From Candidatus Pantoea persica (lineage in GTDB: Bacteria > Pseudomonadota > Gammaproteobacteria > Enterobacterales > Enterobacteriaceae), in assembly GCF_013753875.1 (NCBI RefSeq), contig NZ_SMDS01000017.1:124001-188000 (forward strand): a DNA stretch of 64,000 nucleotides, given 5' to 3'. Positions 11,531 to 24,102 of the stretch are shown one piece after another. The position numbers and the translations under genes were made by a program. The notes below the pieces were generated by a model. That model did not search any database, was not told where the DNA came from, and saw only the letters and a program-made list of their open reading frames with translations. How positions within the stretch are numbered: position 1 is the stretch's first letter; every line of letters begins with the position of its first letter.

Positions 11531-13644
11531 GTGGGATGCTGGATTGTCCAGAGGCGGCGCGACAGCCCTCAGGGCATCGAAATCGTTCTCTGGCTCTCCA
11601 CGGACAGCGGCCCGCAGCGCCTGGTACTGCCCCGCGCAGGAGTCGGTCGCCTTTATTCCGTGCCACTATCAGCCGCAGGTAGAGGCGCTGCTGCGCGACG
11701 AGCGTCAGGTGCGCTTACAGCCGCTGACGCTGCGGGATTTTCGCCGCCGTCTGGTGTTTGGCCTCTACTGCCGCCAGCATCGCCAGCTGCAGAGGCTGGA
11801 GAAGCTGCTGCGCGAACAGGGCATTCCGATTTACGAGGCGGATATTCGGCCGCCGGAACGTTTCCTAATGGATCGCTTTATCACCGCGCCGGTGTGGTTC
11901 AGCGGCGAGCCGCAGGGCGACGCGCTGGTCAACGCGCGCCTGAAGCCCCATCCTGACTACCGCCCGCCGCTGAAGTGGGTATCGCTCGATATCGAAACCA
12001 CCCAGCACGGCGAGCCTTACTGCATCGGCCTTAAGGGGTGCGGCCAGCGCCAGGTCTTTATGCTGGGGCCGCCCAACGGCGACGCCAGCGCGCCCGGCCG
12101 CCTGCTGATCGACGGCATCGAGGCGCTGAAATCTGCCTTCTGGGATTTTCCCTCTTACATCCTGGAGTCGGTATCGCAGCAGCTGTTGGGCGAAGGCAAG
12201 GCGATTAACAATCCCTGGCAGCGCATGGAGGAGATTAACTGGCACTTCGCCAACGATAAGCCGGCGCTGGCGCGCTACAACCTGAAAGACTGCGAGCTGG
12301 TGACGCGCATCTTCCATAAAACCGAGATCATGCCGTTTCTGCTGGAGAGCGCGGCGGTCAACGGGCTGACGGCGGATCGCCACGGCGGCTCGGTGTCGGC
12401 CTTTAATCATCTCTATATTCTGCGCATGCACCGCGCGGGCTTTGTCGCGCCCAACCTAGGCGACGTGGCGCCGGAGGCGAGTCCCAGCGGCTATGTGATG
12501 GACTCGCGCCCCATCTCTACGACTCGATGCTGGTGCTCGATTACAAAAGCCTCTACCCCTCGATTATTCGCACCTTATTTTGATCGATCCAGTGGGGCTG
12601 GTGGAAGGCCTGGCGCACCCGGACGACGCCGATTCGGTGCCCGGCTTCCGCGAGGCGCGCTTTTCACGCCAGACCCACTGTCTGCCCGCCATCGTCGAGC
12701 AGATCTGACAAGGGCGCGAGGCGGCGAAAAAACAGGGCAACAAGCCGCTGTCGCAGGCGCTGAAGATCATTATGAACGCCTTCTACGGCGTGCTCAGTAC
12801 CAGCGCCTGCCGCTTTTTCGATCCGCGTCTCGCCTCGTCAATCACCCTGCGCGGCCACGCCATCATGCAGCAAACGCGCAAGCTGATTGAGGCGGAGGGT
12901 TTCGACGTTATTTACGGCGACATCGACTCGACCTTTGTCGGGCTGAAGTCGCCGCACGGCGAAGCGGAAGCGGCGCAGATCGGCCGCCGCCTGGCGGCGC
13001 GGGTCAACAGCTGGTGGCGCGACCATCGGCAACAGCAGTACAGCCTTACCAGCGCGCTGGAGCTGGAGTATGAAAACCACTTTTGCCGCTTTCTGATGCC
13101 GATCATTCGTGGCGCCGAACAGGGCAGCAAAAAACGCTATGCCGGGCTGGTGCGCGACGGCGCGCAGGAGCGGCTAATCTTCAAGAGGCTGGAGTCAGTG
13201 CGTACCAACTGGAAGCCGCTGGCGCAGCAGTTCCAGCAGGCGCTCTACGGCCGCATTTTCCGCGGCGAGCCCTGGCAGGATTACGTGCGCGACACAACAG
13301 TAGTGCAGCTGCTGGCGGGCGAGCTGGACGAGCAGCTGGTGTATAAAAAACGGCTGCGCCGCCTGCTGGCCGACTATGAGCGCAACGTGCCGCCGCACGT
13401 GCGCGCCACGCGGCTGGCGGATGAGCAGAACCGCAAGCTGAATCGCCCGCTGCAGTACCACAACGGCGGATCCATTAGCTACGTGATGACCATAGCCGGA
13501 CCGGAGCCGCTGGAGGCGCGCGTCACCCCGCTCGACTACGATCACTACGTCAGCAAACAGCTGCAGCCGGTGGCTGATGGCATACTTCCTTTCGTCGACG
13601 GTGACTTTGCTGCACTGATTACTGGGCAGCTGGGGCTTTTTTGA
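11531..13644 (+). pseudogene. polB: DNA polymerase II, broken
   Basis: The remnant is the SOS-induced family B polymerase. The N-terminus (IVQRRRDSPQGIEIVLWLS) shifts frame near 11635. The Exo I motif DIETT is present, but about 75 codons covering Exo II are deleted between NGDAS and RLLIDGIEALK. Further frameshifts fall near 12515 and 12575, in and just after the polymerase motif DYKSLYPS. A TGG to TGA stop lies at 12706-12708. The last 290 codons are open. There the catalytic motif YGDTDS has become YGDIDS. The original start codon was not recognised. Multiple independent lesions make this a clear pseudogene. Confidence 0.93.
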
Positions 13645-13801
13645 CAGGTGACGAAAGGCCTGCCTTCCAGTACCATAGCGCCCTTCCTGAATCCTACCGC
13701 GCTTAAAACCTGACCAGACCTCTACCTTGTCTGGGGAAACGGTGTTGCCTGTGGTCGGGAAACATCACCAAAAACACATTAAAAATTCGAGCTAAAAAGA
13801 T

Positions 13802-16709
13802 ATGGTTTTTACATTAGGTCAACGTTGGATTAGTGATACGGAAAGTGAACTGGGACTGGGAACGGTGATTGCGGTCGATGCGCGCATGGTCACGCTGCTC
13901 TTCCCGGCGACAGGCGAAAACCGTCTGTACGCCCGTAACGACTCCCCGGTGACCCGCGTAATCTTTAATCCAGGCGATACGGTGACCAGCCACGAAGGCT
14001 GGCAAATGCGCGTCGATGAAGTACGCAATGAAAATGACCTGATGACCTATATCGGCACGCGTCTGGATACCGATGAAAGCGACGTGGTGCTGCGGGAAGT
14101 GATGCTCGACAGCAAGCTGGTGTTCAGCAAACCGCAGGATCGCCTGTTCGCCGGTCAGCTAGACCGCATGGATCGCTTCACGCTGCGCTATCGCGCGTAC
14201 AAATACCAGAGCGCCCAGTATCGCCTGCCAGTGAGCGGCCTGCGCACCAACCTGATCCCGCACCAGCTGCATATCGCCCAAGACGTGGGCCGCCGCCACG
14301 CGCCGCGCGTGCTGCTGGCGGACGAAGTCGGCCTCGGCAAAACCATCGAAGCGGACATGATCATCCAGCAGCAGCTGCTGGCGGGACGCGCCGAACGCGT
14401 GCTGATTATTGTGCCAGAAACCCTGCAGCATCAGTGGCTGGTGGAGATGCTGCGCCGCTTTAACCTGCGCTTCGCCCTGTTCGACGACGAGCGCTACGCC
14501 GAGGCGCAGCACGACAGCGACAACGCCTTCGAGACCGAACAGCTCATTATCTGCTCCCTCGACTTCGTGCGCCGCAACAAGCAGCGTCTCGAGCTGTTGG
14601 CGGACGCCGAGTGGGATCTGATGGTGGTCGACGAAGCGCACCACCTGGCTTGGCGCGAAGGCGAGCCGAGCCGAGCCGCGAATATGCGGTAATCGAGAAG
14701 CTGGCGGAGCAGATCCCTGGTGTGCTGCTGCTGACGGCGACGCCGGAACAGCTGGGCATGGAGAGCCATTTCGCCCGTCTACGCCTGCTCGATCCTAATC
14801 GCTTCCACGACTTCGCGCAGTTCGTCGAAGAACAGCAGCACTATCGCCCGGTTGCCGGTGCGGTCTCGTCGCTGCTGGCCGATCACGCTATCTCGCGGGA
14901 TGAGATGAACAGCATCAACGATCTGGTGGGCGAGCAGGATATCGAGCCGCTGTTGCAGGTCGCCAACAGCGATCGCGACGGCAAACTGGAAACGCGCAAA
15001 GAGCTGATCGCCATGCTGATAGATCGCCACGGTACTAGCCGCGTGCTGTTCCGCAACACGCGTAACGGCGTGAAGGGCTTTCCTAAGCGCGAACTGCACC
15101 AGATCCGCCTGCCGCTGCCCGCGCAGTATCAAACTGCAATCAAGGTCTCCGGCATTATTGGCGCGCGTAAGAGCGCCGAGGAGCGCGCGCGACCTGCTTT
15201 ACCCCGAGCAGATTTATCAGGAGTTCGAAGGCGACAGCGGCACCTGGTGGAACTTCGATCCGCGCGTCGAGTGGCTGCTCGGCTACCTGACCAGCAACCG
15301 CAAAGAGAAGGTGCTGATGATTTGCGCCAAAGCGGCCACCGCGCTGCAGCTGGAGCAGGTGCTGCGCGAGCGCGAAGGCATCCGCGCCGCGGTGTTCCAC
15401 GAAGGACTGTCAATTATCGAGCGCGACCGTGCCGCCGCCTGGTTCGCCTCAGAAGAGAACGGCGCTCAGGTGCTGCTATGCTCAGAGATCGGCTCCGAAG
15501 GGCGCAACTTCCAGTTCGCCAGCCGCCTGGTGATGTTCGACCTGCCGGTCAACCCGGATCTGCTGGAGCAGCGCATCGGCCGTCTCGATCGTATCGGCCA
15601 GGCGCACGACATTCAGATCATTGTGCCCTGGCTGGAGAAAACCGCGCAGGCGGTGCTGCTGCGCTGGTATCACGAAGGACTGGACGCCTTCGAGCATACC
15701 TGTCCGACCGGCCGCACTATCTACGACAGCGTGCATCAGCCGCTAATCGACTTCCTCGCCGCGCCGGAGGACAGAGAAGGGCTGGATGAATTTATCGCCG
15801 AATGCCGCAAGCAGCAAGCAGCACGAGGCGCTAAAGTCGCAGCTGGAGAACGGCCGCGATCGCCTGCTGGAGCTGAACTCCAACGGCGGCGAGGCGGCGC
15901 TGGCGCTGGCGGCGGAGATCGCCGCGCAGGACAACGACACCGAGCTGGTGAACTTCGCGCTCAACCTGTTTGATATCGTCGGCATCAATCAGGAAGATCG
16001 CAGCGACAACCTGATCGTGCTGACGCCGTCCGACCATATGCTGGTACCCGATTTCCCCAGCCTGCCGGAAGATGGCTGCACCATCACCTTTAACCGCGAC
16101 CAGGCGCTGTCGCGCGAAGATACCCAGTTTATCACCTGGGAGCACCCGCTGATCCGCAACGGCCTGGATCTGATCCTCTCCGGCGACACCGGTAGCTGCG
16201 TGCTGTCGCTGCTGAAGAACAAGGCGCTGCCGGTCGGCATGCTGCTGGTAGAGATGATCTACGTGGTAGAAGCGCAGGCGCCAAAACATCTGCAGCTGAC
16301 CCGCTTCCTGCCGCCGACGCCGATCCGCATGTTGCTGGATCGCAACGGCATCAACCTCGCCGGCAAGGTAGAGTTTGAGAGCTTCAACCGCCAGCTCAAC
16401 GCGGTCAATCGCCACACCAGCAGCAAGCTGGTTAACGCGGTGCAGCAGGATGTGCACGACATTCTGGTGCAGGCCGAGGAGAAAGTGGTGCCAGAAGCGC
16501 AGGCGCTGATCGCCGCGGCGCTCGCCGAGGCGGATGAGAAGCTGGGCGCCGAGCTGTCGCGCCTAGAAGCGCTGAAGGCGGTCAACCCCAACATCCGCGA
16601 AGATGAGATCGAGGCGCTGGAGAGCAATCGCCAGCAGGTGCTGGAGAGTTTAAGCCAAGCGAACTGGCGGCTCGACGCGCTGAGCCTGATCGTCGTGACG
16701 CACCAGTAA
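13802..16709 (+). pseudogene. rapA: RNA polymerase-associated helicase RapA/HepA, three frameshifts
   Basis: RapA is a Swi2/Snf2 ATPase that recycles RNA polymerase. All domains are still readable, including Walker [15 protein letters not shown], the DEAH motif VVDEAHH, and the helicase C motif [14 protein letters not shown]. Three indels break the frame. Near 14665 a third GAGCC unit is present where two would restore EGEPSREY. Near 15190 CGCGCGCGAC lacks one CG needed for RARDLLYPE. Near 15812 CAAGCAG is tandemly duplicated before CACGAGGCG. No substitution stop is visible, so inactivation looks recent. Copy B of the repeat follows its stop. Confidence 0.92.
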
Positions 16710-16716
16710 TCTCTTT

Positions 16717-16923
16717 CAGACGGTTAAAATGCCTGCAAGCAGGTGAAAGGGACCGGGGAGCAAAGCGTCATGCGTCAGGGGAAAAAAACGCCGGGAGCGT
16801 TTTTGAACAACGCGGCGCGTTGGCCCGGTAACGGGCGCGCTGCAAAGATGAGGTGCGTAATTGCTCGGGCCGAGCTGGCAGATGCCGCCTTTTGCGTCTT
16901 TGGGATCGGGCCCTCTCACCTGC
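16717..16923 (+). repeat. Structured intergenic repeat, copy B
   Basis: Begins with CAGACGG 8 nt after the rapA stop. It carries GAGCAAAGCGTC (16758-16769), the AAAACGCCGGGAGCGTTTT hairpin with trailing T (about 16785-16804), ACAACGCGGCGCGTTGG, the hairpin GCCCG-GTAA-CGGGC (16823-16836), GATGAGGTGC (16848-16857), and a tail with TTTGCG...GATCGGGCC. It lies between co-directional rapA and rluA. The loop of the second hairpin differs from copy A while the stem is kept. Confidence 0.8.
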
Positions 16924-16992
16924 GTTGGCGCAGAGTGAATAAACGCTGGTGTCATCTGGCTCCTTTTCTTTGATCAACAAGCAGAATGAATC

Positions 16993-17645
16993 ATGGAACC
17001 CTACAACCCGCCGCGCGAGCCATGGCTGCATATCTTCTATCAGGATGCGCATATTATGGTGGTGAACAAGCCCAGCGGCCTGCTCTCCGTTCCTAGCCGC
17101 CTGGAGGAGCACAAAGACAGCGTGATGACGAGCATTCAGCGCGACTATCCGCAGGCGGAATCGGTGCATCGCCTGGATATGGCCACCAGCGGCGTGATCG
17201 TGGTGGCGCTGACCAAAGCGGCGGAGCGCGAGCTTAAGCACTAGTTTCGCGAGCGCGAACCGCAAAAAAACTATATGGCGCGCGTCTGGGGCCATCCGTA
17301 GCCGGAAAAAGGGGTGGTGGATCTGCCGCTGATCTGCGACTGGCCGAACCGGCCGAAACAGAAGGTCTGCTTTGAAACCGGCAAGGCGGCGCAGACGGAG
17401 TATCAGGTGCTGGCGCATCTGCCCGACAACAGCACACGCGTGGCGCTGAAGCCTATTACCGGCCGCTAGCGCCAGCTGCGGTGCATATGCTGGCGCTAGG
17501 CCATCCTATCCTCGGCGACGGCTTTTACGCCCATCCCGAGGCGAAGGCCGCCGCGCCGCGTCTGCTGCTGCATGCCGAATCGCTGACCAGTACCCATCCG
17601 GCGCTCGGCAACAGCATGACGTTTCGCCAGCCTACGGAGTTCTAG
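16993..17645 (+). pseudogene. rluA: 23S rRNA/tRNA pseudouridine synthase RluA, broken
   Basis: RluA makes pseudouridine 746 in 23S rRNA and 32 in several tRNAs. The N-terminal 83 codons are intact and include the catalytic motif HRLDMATSG. TAG stops then occur at 17242-17244 (Gln expected), 17299-17301 (Gln likely) and 17467-17469. One G is missing in CTGCGGTGCAT (LRVHMLALGHP expected), which shifts the frame. The ancestral end is GAGTTCTAG at 17643-17645. The protein would stop after TM-free residue 83, losing most of the catalytic fold. Confidence 0.92.
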
Positions 17646-17668
17646 CCGGGTTGGCCCCGGCAGGCCGG

Positions 17669-18397
17669 CTATTTAAATCCTTTCTCGCGGCGGATCAGAT
17701 CGTAGGCCGCCTGAATCTCCTGCGCCTTCTGCTTCGCCATCTCCATCATCTCCGGCGGCAGCCCTTTCGCCACCAGCTTGTCGGGATGATGCTCGCTCAT
17801 CAGCTTGTGGTAGGCGCGCTTGATGTTGGTGGCGTCGTCGCTGCTTTTCACGCCCAGCACGCTGCAGGCGTCTTCCAGCGTCGGCCCGCGCTGCGCCTGC
17901 TGGTAGCCACCGCCCTGCCCGCCACCAAACTGCTGGCCACTCTCCATCATGCGCAGGAACTAGTCGAACTGAATGCGCGAAATCCCCAGCTCTTCGGCGA
18001 TAACGTAAAGCACCTGACGCTCGTTCGGGTGCAGCGAGCCGTCGGCGAAGGCCGCCTAGATCTGGATTTCCAGAAATATCCGAATCAGGTCGAAGCGGCC
18101 AAAACAGGCGCTGCGCGCGTCACCGTGCAGCTGCATGCTATCCATTAATAACGAAGCGATTTGAATATCGGCTTCGGTGACGTGCCCTTTGGATTTGGTG
18201 AGATGGCCCATCACCTGAAAGGTGGTCTGGAAAAAGAGCGTCTGGCGGGTTTGATTGTTGGCAAACCAGGCCAGTCTCTTCGCGCCGCGCACCTTGTTGA
18301 CCAGATGGCCGATCAGCAGGCCGAGCACAATGCCCCAAAAACCGATGCCGGAAAACAGTCTCAGCACCAGCCCGATAACTTTACCCCAGTAGCGCAT
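17669..18397 (-). pseudogene. djlA: Membrane-anchored co-chaperone DjlA, broken
   Basis: DjlA is a type III inner-membrane J-protein. The N-terminal transmembrane segment ([20 protein letters not shown]) is intact from ATG 18397. A 23-codon in-frame deletion removes the stretch between LHGDARS and [12 protein letters not shown] to TAG stops occur at 18056-18058 (EIQ*AAFADG) and 17960-17962 (QFD*FLRMM). The C-terminal J-domain with HPD ([15 protein letters not shown]) is unbroken but untranslated unless restarted. It lies back to back with lptD as in E. coli. Confidence 0.92.
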
Positions 18398-18579
18398 AAA
18401 CTCCTCAATTCGCCATGCTTGTGGCTGAAAATTGCATTATCATACTTGTCATTTATCTCAGCGCCTAACGGCAACGCGGACAGACAAGGATTAACACTGG
18501 CGCAACGCCGGGCAGTACGTTAGTCTCTGACTCGATTGTCGTCATGATGCCAGTTTTCATGGAATTCTTGATACCGCGT

Positions 18580-20952
18580 ATGAAAAAACAGCTACCTACC
18601 CTGCTGGCCACCATGATTGGCGCAGCGATTTCCAGTCAGTCTGCTCTGGCCGACGATCTTATGTCGCAGTGTATGCTGGGCGTGCCGAGTTTTAACCGCC
18701 CGCTGGTATCAGGCCAGACCAACGAACTGCCGGTGACCATCCACTCCGACGCGGCTAAAGGCAACTATCCGGACGACGCGGTATTTACTGGCAACGTTGA
18801 CGTTCAGCAGGGCAACAGCCGCCTGCGGTCAGATGAGATGCAGCTGCATCAGCGCCAGCAAGAGGGGCAAACCACGCCGGTTCGCACCGTCGACGCGCTG
18901 GGTAATGTGCACTATGACGACAATCAGGTCATCCTCAAAGGTCCGAAAGCCTGGTCCAACCTGAACACCAAAGACACTAACGTCTGGAACGGCAACTACC
19001 AGATGGTAGGCCGTCAGGGGCGCGGTGACGCCGATCTGATGAAGCAGCGCGGCGAAAACCGCTACACCATTCTGGAAAACGGCAGCTTTACCTCTTGCCT
19101 GCCCGGCTACAACAGCTGGAGCGTGATGGGATCGAAGGTGATCCAGGATCGTCAGGAAGAGGTGGCGGAGATCTGGAACGCACGCTTCAAGCTAGGCACG
19201 GTGCCGATCTTCTACAGCCCCTATATGCAGCTTCCGATCGGCGATCGCCGCCGCTCCGGCTTCCTGATCCCGAACGCGAAGTACAGTAGTAGCAAGGGAT
19301 TCGAGTTTGTGCTGCCCTACTACTTGAACATCGCGCCGCAGGCGGACTCTTCCATCACGCCGCACTATATGTCGAAGCGCAGCCTGCAGCTGGAGAACGA
19401 ATTCCGCTACCTGACGCACTTTGGCGCGGGCCTGATGGAGTTCGACTACTTGCCGTCGGACGACCAGTACGATAAGGACAAGGCGGTGCGCGGCATCGCC
19501 GAAGACAAGAGCAGCGATCGCTGGCTGTTCTACTGGCAGCACGCCGGCGTCTACGAGCAGTACTGGCGCTTCAACGTTGACTATACCAAGGTCAGCGACG
19601 CCTACTACTTCAACGATCTCGACTCGAAGTACTACAGCTCAACCGACGGCTATGCGACGCAGAAGTTCAGCATCGGCTACGCCGACACAAACTGGGACGC
19701 TACGCTCTCCAGCCGCGATTTCCAGGTGTTCGGCACCACCAATAACGTCTACCGCGCGCAGCCGCAGCTGGATCTTAACTTCTACCAGAACGATATGGGT
19801 CCGTTCGACGGCCGTATCTATGCGCAGGCGGTGAAGTTCACCAACGTTAACGACAATTACCCGGAAGCAACGCGTCTGCATATCGAGCCGACGCTCGACC
19901 TGCCGCTCTCCAACGGCTGGGCCAGCCTGGACACCCAGGCCAAATTCCTGGCGACGCACTACCAGCAAGATTCGCTGGAGTACTACAACACCAACCTAGC
20001 GGGTAATGCCAACAGCCAGAGCGGCCAGATGAAAAGCTCCGCCAACCGTACCCTGCCGCAGTTCAAGGTGCACGGCCGTCTGGTTTTCGACCGCGATATG
20101 AACTGGGCCGAGGGCTATACCCAGACGCTGGAGCCACGCCTCCAGTATCTCTATATCCCCTATCGCAACCAGAGCGACATCTATCCCTACGATTCGACGT
20201 TGCTGCAAACCGACTACACCGGCCTATTCCGCGACCGTACCTACAGCGGCCTGGATCGTATCGCCTCGGCCAATAAAGTCGCGACCGGCGTCACCACGCG
20301 TATTTATGATCAGGATTTAGTTGAACGTTTTAACGTTTCCGTTGGTCAAATCTACTCGTTTACCCCTTCTCACACCGGCGTGAACCAGATCAGGCAGGAA
20401 GATGACACCGGCAGCCTGATTTGGGCCGGCGACACCTACTGGAAAGTGAGCGATCTTTGGGGCGTGCGCGGCGGGCTGCAGTATGACACCCGCCTCAATA
20501 ACGTCGCGCAGGGCAATACCGTGCTGGAATACCGCCGCGACGCGGACAGCGTCATGCAGCTGAGCTACCGCTACAGCAGCCCGGAATATGTGGCGAGCGC
20601 ACTGAATAACTCAGACCTAGTGAAAAACCCCATCTATAAAAACGGGATTTCACAGGTGGGCGGCACCGCCAGCTGGCCGATTGCGGACGCATGGTCGGTG
20701 GTGGGCGCGTATTACTATGATACGCGCAACAGCAAGCCGGCTTCGCAGCTGCTTGGGGTACAGTACAGCTCCTGCTGCTACGCGATTCGCGTCGGCTACG
20801 AACGCAAAATCAACGGTTGGGAAAACGACGACAGTAAGTATGACAACCAAATCTCATTCAACATTGAGCTGCGTGGTTTGAGCTCCGATTACGGCTTAGG
20901 CACCGACAAAATGCTGCTTCAGGACGTCATTCCCTACCAGCGCGCTTTCTGA
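18580..20952 (+). CDS. lptD: LPS-assembly protein LptD
   Basis: LptD is the essential outer-membrane beta-barrel that, with LptE, inserts LPS into the outer leaflet. I place the start at ATG 18580 ([16 protein letters not shown]), giving 790 residues (E. coli 784) with a signal peptide ending near ALA-DD. The open frame extends 12 codons upstream, but that part lacks homology. The periplasmic LptA-like N-terminus and the 26-strand barrel domain are full length. Disulphide cysteines are visible at SQCMLG, FTSCLPG and the SSCCYAIR pair. It heads the lptD-surA-pdxA-rsmA-apaG-apaH cluster. It appears intact. Confidence 0.96.
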   Translation: MKKQLPTLLATMIGAAISSQSALADDLMSQCMLGVPSFNRPLVSGQTNELPVTIHSDAAKGNYPDDAVFTGNVDVQQGNSRLRSDEMQLHQRQQEGQTTPVRTVDALGNVHYDDNQVILKGPKAWSNLNTKDTNVWNGNYQMVGRQGRGDADLMKQRGENRYTILENGSFTSCLPGYNSWSVMGSKVIQDRQEEVAEIWNARFKLGTVPIFYSPYMQLPIGDRRRSGFLIPNAKYSSSKGFEFVLPYYLNIAPQADSSITPHYMSKRSLQLENEFRYLTHFGAGLMEFDYLPSDDQYDKDKAVRGIAEDKSSDRWLFYWQHAGVYEQYWRFNVDYTKVSDAYYFNDLDSKYYSSTDGYATQKFSIGYADTNWDATLSSRDFQVFGTTNNVYRAQPQLDLNFYQNDMGPFDGRIYAQAVKFTNVNDNYPEATRLHIEPTLDLPLSNGWASLDTQAKFLATHYQQDSLEYYNTNLAGNANSQSGQMKSSANRTLPQFKVHGRLVFDRDMNWAEGYTQTLEPRLQYLYIPYRNQSDIYPYDSTLLQTDYTGLFRDRTYSGLDRIASANKVATGVTTRIYDQDLVERFNVSVGQIYSFTPSHTGVNQIRQEDDTGSLIWAGDTYWKVSDLWGVRGGLQYDTRLNNVAQGNTVLEYRRDADSVMQLSYRYSSPEYVASALNNSDLVKNPIYKNGISQVGGTASWPIADAWSVVGAYYYDTRNSKPASQLLGVQYSSCCYAIRVGYERKINGWENDDSKYDNQISFNIELRGLSSDYGLGTDKMLLQDVIPYQRAF

Positions 20953-21007
20953 TGTTGTGGTGTTTGACTGGTCATTACCGCACTGCGGAAACAACAATGG
21001 AAAAAGT

Positions 21008-22303
21008 ATGAAGAACTGGAGAATACTGATTCTGGGTGTGGCGCTGAGCGCCAGCACCGCGTTCGCAGCACCACAAGTGGTTGATAAAGTTGCCGCCGTC
21101 GTCAATAACGGCGTCGTGCTCGAGAGCGACGTAGACAATATGCTGCGCACCGTGAAGTCGCAGGCGCAGCAGGCTGGCCAGCCGTTGCCCGACGACAAGA
21201 CGCTGCGTCATCAGATCCTTGAGCGTCAGATCATGGACAACATCATTCTACAGATGGGCGAAAAAGCGGGCCTGCAAATCAGCGATCAGCAGCTCGACCT
21301 GGCGATTGGTAATATTGCCGCGCAGAACCGCATGAGCCTCGATCAGCTCCGCAGCCGCCTGGCCTATGGCGGCGTTAACTACAGCGACTACCGCGCGCAG
21401 ATCCGCAAAGATATGCTGATTGCCGAAGTGCGCAACAACAAAGTGCGCCGCCGCATCACCATCCTGCCGCAGGAAGTGGACACGCTGGCAACGCAGGTCG
21501 GCGCGCAAAATATGCAGGGCACCGAGCTGAACGTCAGCCAGATTCTGCTGCCGCTGCCGGAAAACCCGTCGCAGCAGCAGGTTGACGATCAGGAAACGCT
21601 GGCTAAACAGCTGGTGCGCGAACTGAAAGGCGGCGCGAACTTCGGCAAGCTGGCCGTGACCTACTCTGCCGATCCGCAGGCGCTGAAAGGCGGCAACATG
21701 GGCTGGGGCAAAATTGAAGAGCTGCCGACCCTGTTCGCGCAGGCGCTGTCGACGGCGAAGAAAGGCGATATCGTCGGCCCGATCCGTTCTGGCGTTGGTT
21801 TCCATATCCTCAAAGTCGACGATCTGCGCGGCAAGAGCAAAAACATCTCCCTCACCGAAGTGCATGCGCGCCATATCCTGCAGAAGCCGTCGCCGATTCT
21901 GACCGACGACCAGGCACGCGCGAAGCTGGAACAGATCGCTGCCGATATCCGCAGCGGAAAAACTACCTTTGCCGCCGCGGCGAAGCAGTTCTCTGACGAT
22001 CCCGGCTCTGCCAACCAGGGCGGCGATCTGGGCTGGCGCTCTCCAAAAGCCTTCGATCCCGCCTTCCGCGACGCCCTGCTGAAACTGCAGAAAGGCCAGA
22101 CCAGCCAGCCGGTTTACTCCTCCTTCGGCTGGCATCTGATTCAGCTGCTGGATACCCGTCAGGTAGATAAGACCGACGCGGCGCAGAAAGAGCACGCCTA
22201 CCGTCTGCTGTTCAACCGCAAGTTCGCCGAAGAAGCGCAGACCTGGATGCAGGAGCAGCGCGCCAGCGCCTACGTGAAGATTCTGGACGGCAATGCGCAG
22301 TAA
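21008..22303 (+). CDS. surA: Periplasmic chaperone and peptidyl-prolyl isomerase SurA
   Basis: SurA escorts outer-membrane proteins, including LptD, to the BAM complex. The product has 431 residues (E. coli 428). Its signal peptide is [20 protein letters not shown]. The N-terminal chaperone domain ([16 protein letters not shown]) and two parvulin domains (starting [12 protein letters not shown] and [13 protein letters not shown], each with a GWG/GWR motif) follow. The start is ATG 21008; the longer open frame upstream begins in the lptD intergenic region. Its last 11 nt overlap pdxA. It appears intact. Confidence 0.96.
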   Translation: MKNWRILILGVALSASTAFAAPQVVDKVAAVVNNGVVLESDVDNMLRTVKSQAQQAGQPLPDDKTLRHQILERQIMDNIILQMGEKAGLQISDQQLDLAIGNIAAQNRMSLDQLRSRLAYGGVNYSDYRAQIRKDMLIAEVRNNKVRRRITILPQEVDTLATQVGAQNMQGTELNVSQILLPLPENPSQQQVDDQETLAKQLVRELKGGANFGKLAVTYSADPQALKGGNMGWGKIEELPTLFAQALSTAKKGDIVGPIRSGVGFHILKVDDLRGKSKNISLTEVHARHILQKPSPILTDDQARAKLEQIAADIRSGKTTFAAAAKQFSDDPGSANQGGDLGWRSPKAFDPAFRDALLKLQKGQTSQPVYSSFGWHLIQLLDTRQVDKTDAAQKEHAYRLLFNRKFAEEAQTWMQEQRASAYVKILDGNAQ

Positions 22304-23285
22304 TTTACGCGTCGTTATCACGCCCGGCGAACCCGCCGGGATTGGACCCGACCTTACCCTTCAGCTGGCGCAGCAGAGCTGGCCGGTTGAGCTGGTGGTG
22401 TGCGCCTCGCCGCAGCTGCTGCGCGAACGCGCCGCGCTGCTCGGCTTGCCGCTGACGCTGCGCGACTATCAGCCCCACGCGGTGCCCCAGCCGCAGCAGG
22501 CGGGCACGCTGACGATTCTGCCGGTTGAAACCGCACAGCCGGTGACGCCGGGCGAACTTCAGGCGGCCAACAGCCCCTACGTGCTGGCGACGCTGGCACG
22601 CGCCTGCGACGGCTGCCTGAACGGCGAATTCGCCGCCTTGATTACCGGTCCGGTGTATAAAGGCGTCATTAACGATGCCGGCATCCCCTTTACAGGCCAT
22701 ACCGAGTTTTTCGCCGATCGCGCCGGCGGACACCGTGTGGTGATGATGCTGGCGACCGAAGAGCTGCGCGTGGCGCTGGCGACCACGCACCTGCCGCTGA
22801 AGGATGTTTCCGCGGCGATAACCTATGCCAGCCTGCGCGAAGTAATTACCATCCTGCACCACGATCTGCAGGAAAAATTCGAGATCCCGCAGCCGCATAT
22901 TCTGGTCTGTGGGTTAAACCCGCACGCGGGCGAAGGCGGCCACATGGGGCGCGAAGAGATCTATACCATTATCCCGGCACTGGAGACGCTGCGTCAGCAG
23001 GGCATCCAGCTGACCGGTCCGCTTCCTGCCGACACCCTGTTTCAGCCGAAATATCTGCAGCACGCCGATGCGGTGCTGGCGATGTATCACGATCAGGGGC
23101 TGCCGGTGCTAAAATTTCAGGGGTTTGGCCGCGCGGTGAATATCACCCTTGGCCTGCCTTTTATCCGTACCTCCGTTGACCACGGTACCGCACTGGAACT
23201 GGCGGGCCGCGGGCTGGCAGAGCCGGGCAGCTTTATCACAGCGCTTAACCTCGCTATCACCATGATCAAGAGCAGTAATGAATAA
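22293..23285 (+). CDS. pdxA: 4-hydroxythreonine-4-phosphate dehydrogenase
   Basis: PdxA oxidises 4-phosphohydroxy-L-threonine in the DXP-dependent pyridoxal phosphate pathway. It has 330 residues (E. coli 329). The motifs [34 protein letters not shown] and [12 protein letters not shown] hold the substrate- and metal-binding residues. It starts inside the end of surA and its stop overlaps the rsmA start by 8 nt, so the three genes are probably translationally coupled. It appears intact. Confidence 0.97.
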   Translation: MRSNLRVVITPGEPAGIGPDLTLQLAQQSWPVELVVCASPQLLRERAALLGLPLTLRDYQPHAVPQPQQAGTLTILPVETAQPVTPGELQAANSPYVLATLARACDGCLNGEFAALITGPVYKGVINDAGIPFTGHTEFFADRAGGHRVVMMLATEELRVALATTHLPLKDVSAAITYASLREVITILHHDLQEKFEIPQPHILVCGLNPHAGEGGHMGREEIYTIIPALETLRQQGIQLTGPLPADTLFQPKYLQHADAVLAMYHDQGLPVLKFQGFGRAVNITLGLPFIRTSVDHGTALELAGRGLAEPGSFITALNLAITMIKSSNE

Positions 23286-24099
23286 TCGCATCCATCAGGG
23301 GCACTACGCCCGTAAACGTTTCGGGCAGAACTTCCTGAACGATCAGTACATTATCGACAGCATTGTCTCCGCCATCCATCCGCAGCGCAGCGAAGCGCTG
23401 GTGGAGATTGGGCCGGGCCTCGGCGCGCTGACTGAACCGGTCGGCGAGCGTCTCGACGCCCTGACGGCGGTCGAGCTGGACCGCGATCTGGCGGCGCGTC
23501 TGCAGACGCATCCCTTCCTCGGTCCCAAGCTGACAATTTACCAGCGGGATGCGATGACCTTTGATTTCGCCGCGCTGGCGCAGGAGAAAGGTCAGCCACT
23601 GCGTGTTTTCGGCAACCTGCCGTACAATATTTCGACGCCGCTGATGTTTCACCTTTTCGGCTATACTGGTTCGATTAAAGATATGCACTTCATGCTGCAG
23701 AAAGAGGTGGTTAACCGTCTGGTCGCCGGGCCAAGCAGCAAAGCCTATGGCCGCCTCAGCGTGATGGCGCAGTACTATTGCCAGGTTATTCCCGTGCTGG
23801 AAGTGCCGCCGCAATCCTTTACGCCACCGCCTAAGGTGGATTCGGCGGTGGTACGCCTGGTACCTTTCACTGAACCGCCCTGCCCGGTCAGCAATGTGCG
23901 CATCCTGAGCCGCATTACGACCGAAGCTTTTGGACAGCGCCGCAAAACGCTGCGCAATAGTCTTGGCCACCTGTTTGCCGCCGGCGTGCTGGACGCGCTG
24001 GGCATCTACGCCGGATTGCGCGCAGAAAACGTGACGGTGGCGCAATACTGCCAGTTAGCCAACTGGCTGGCGACGCACCAGAGTAAACCGCTGGAGTAA
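23278..24099 (+). CDS. rsmA: 16S rRNA dimethyladenosine methyltransferase (KsgA)
   Basis: RsmA dimethylates A1518 and A1519 of 16S rRNA as a late step of 30S assembly. The 273 residues equal the E. coli length. The SAM-binding motif [10 protein letters not shown], the acidic ELDRDL and the catalytic NLPYNIS are present. The start ATG 23278 lies within the end of pdxA. It appears intact. Its retention contrasts with loss of the other rRNA modifier of the window, RluA. Confidence 0.97.
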   Translation: MNNRIHQGHYARKRFGQNFLNDQYIIDSIVSAIHPQRSEALVEIGPGLGALTEPVGERLDALTAVELDRDLAARLQTHPFLGPKLTIYQRDAMTFDFAALAQEKGQPLRVFGNLPYNISTPLMFHLFGYTGSIKDMHFMLQKEVVNRLVAGPSSKAYGRLSVMAQYYCQVIPVLEVPPQSFTPPPKVDSAVVRLVPFTEPPCPVSNVRILSRITTEAFGQRRKTLRNSLGHLFAAGVLDALGIYAGLRAENVTVAQYCQLANWLATHQSKPLE

Positions 24100-24102
24100 C
24101 GC

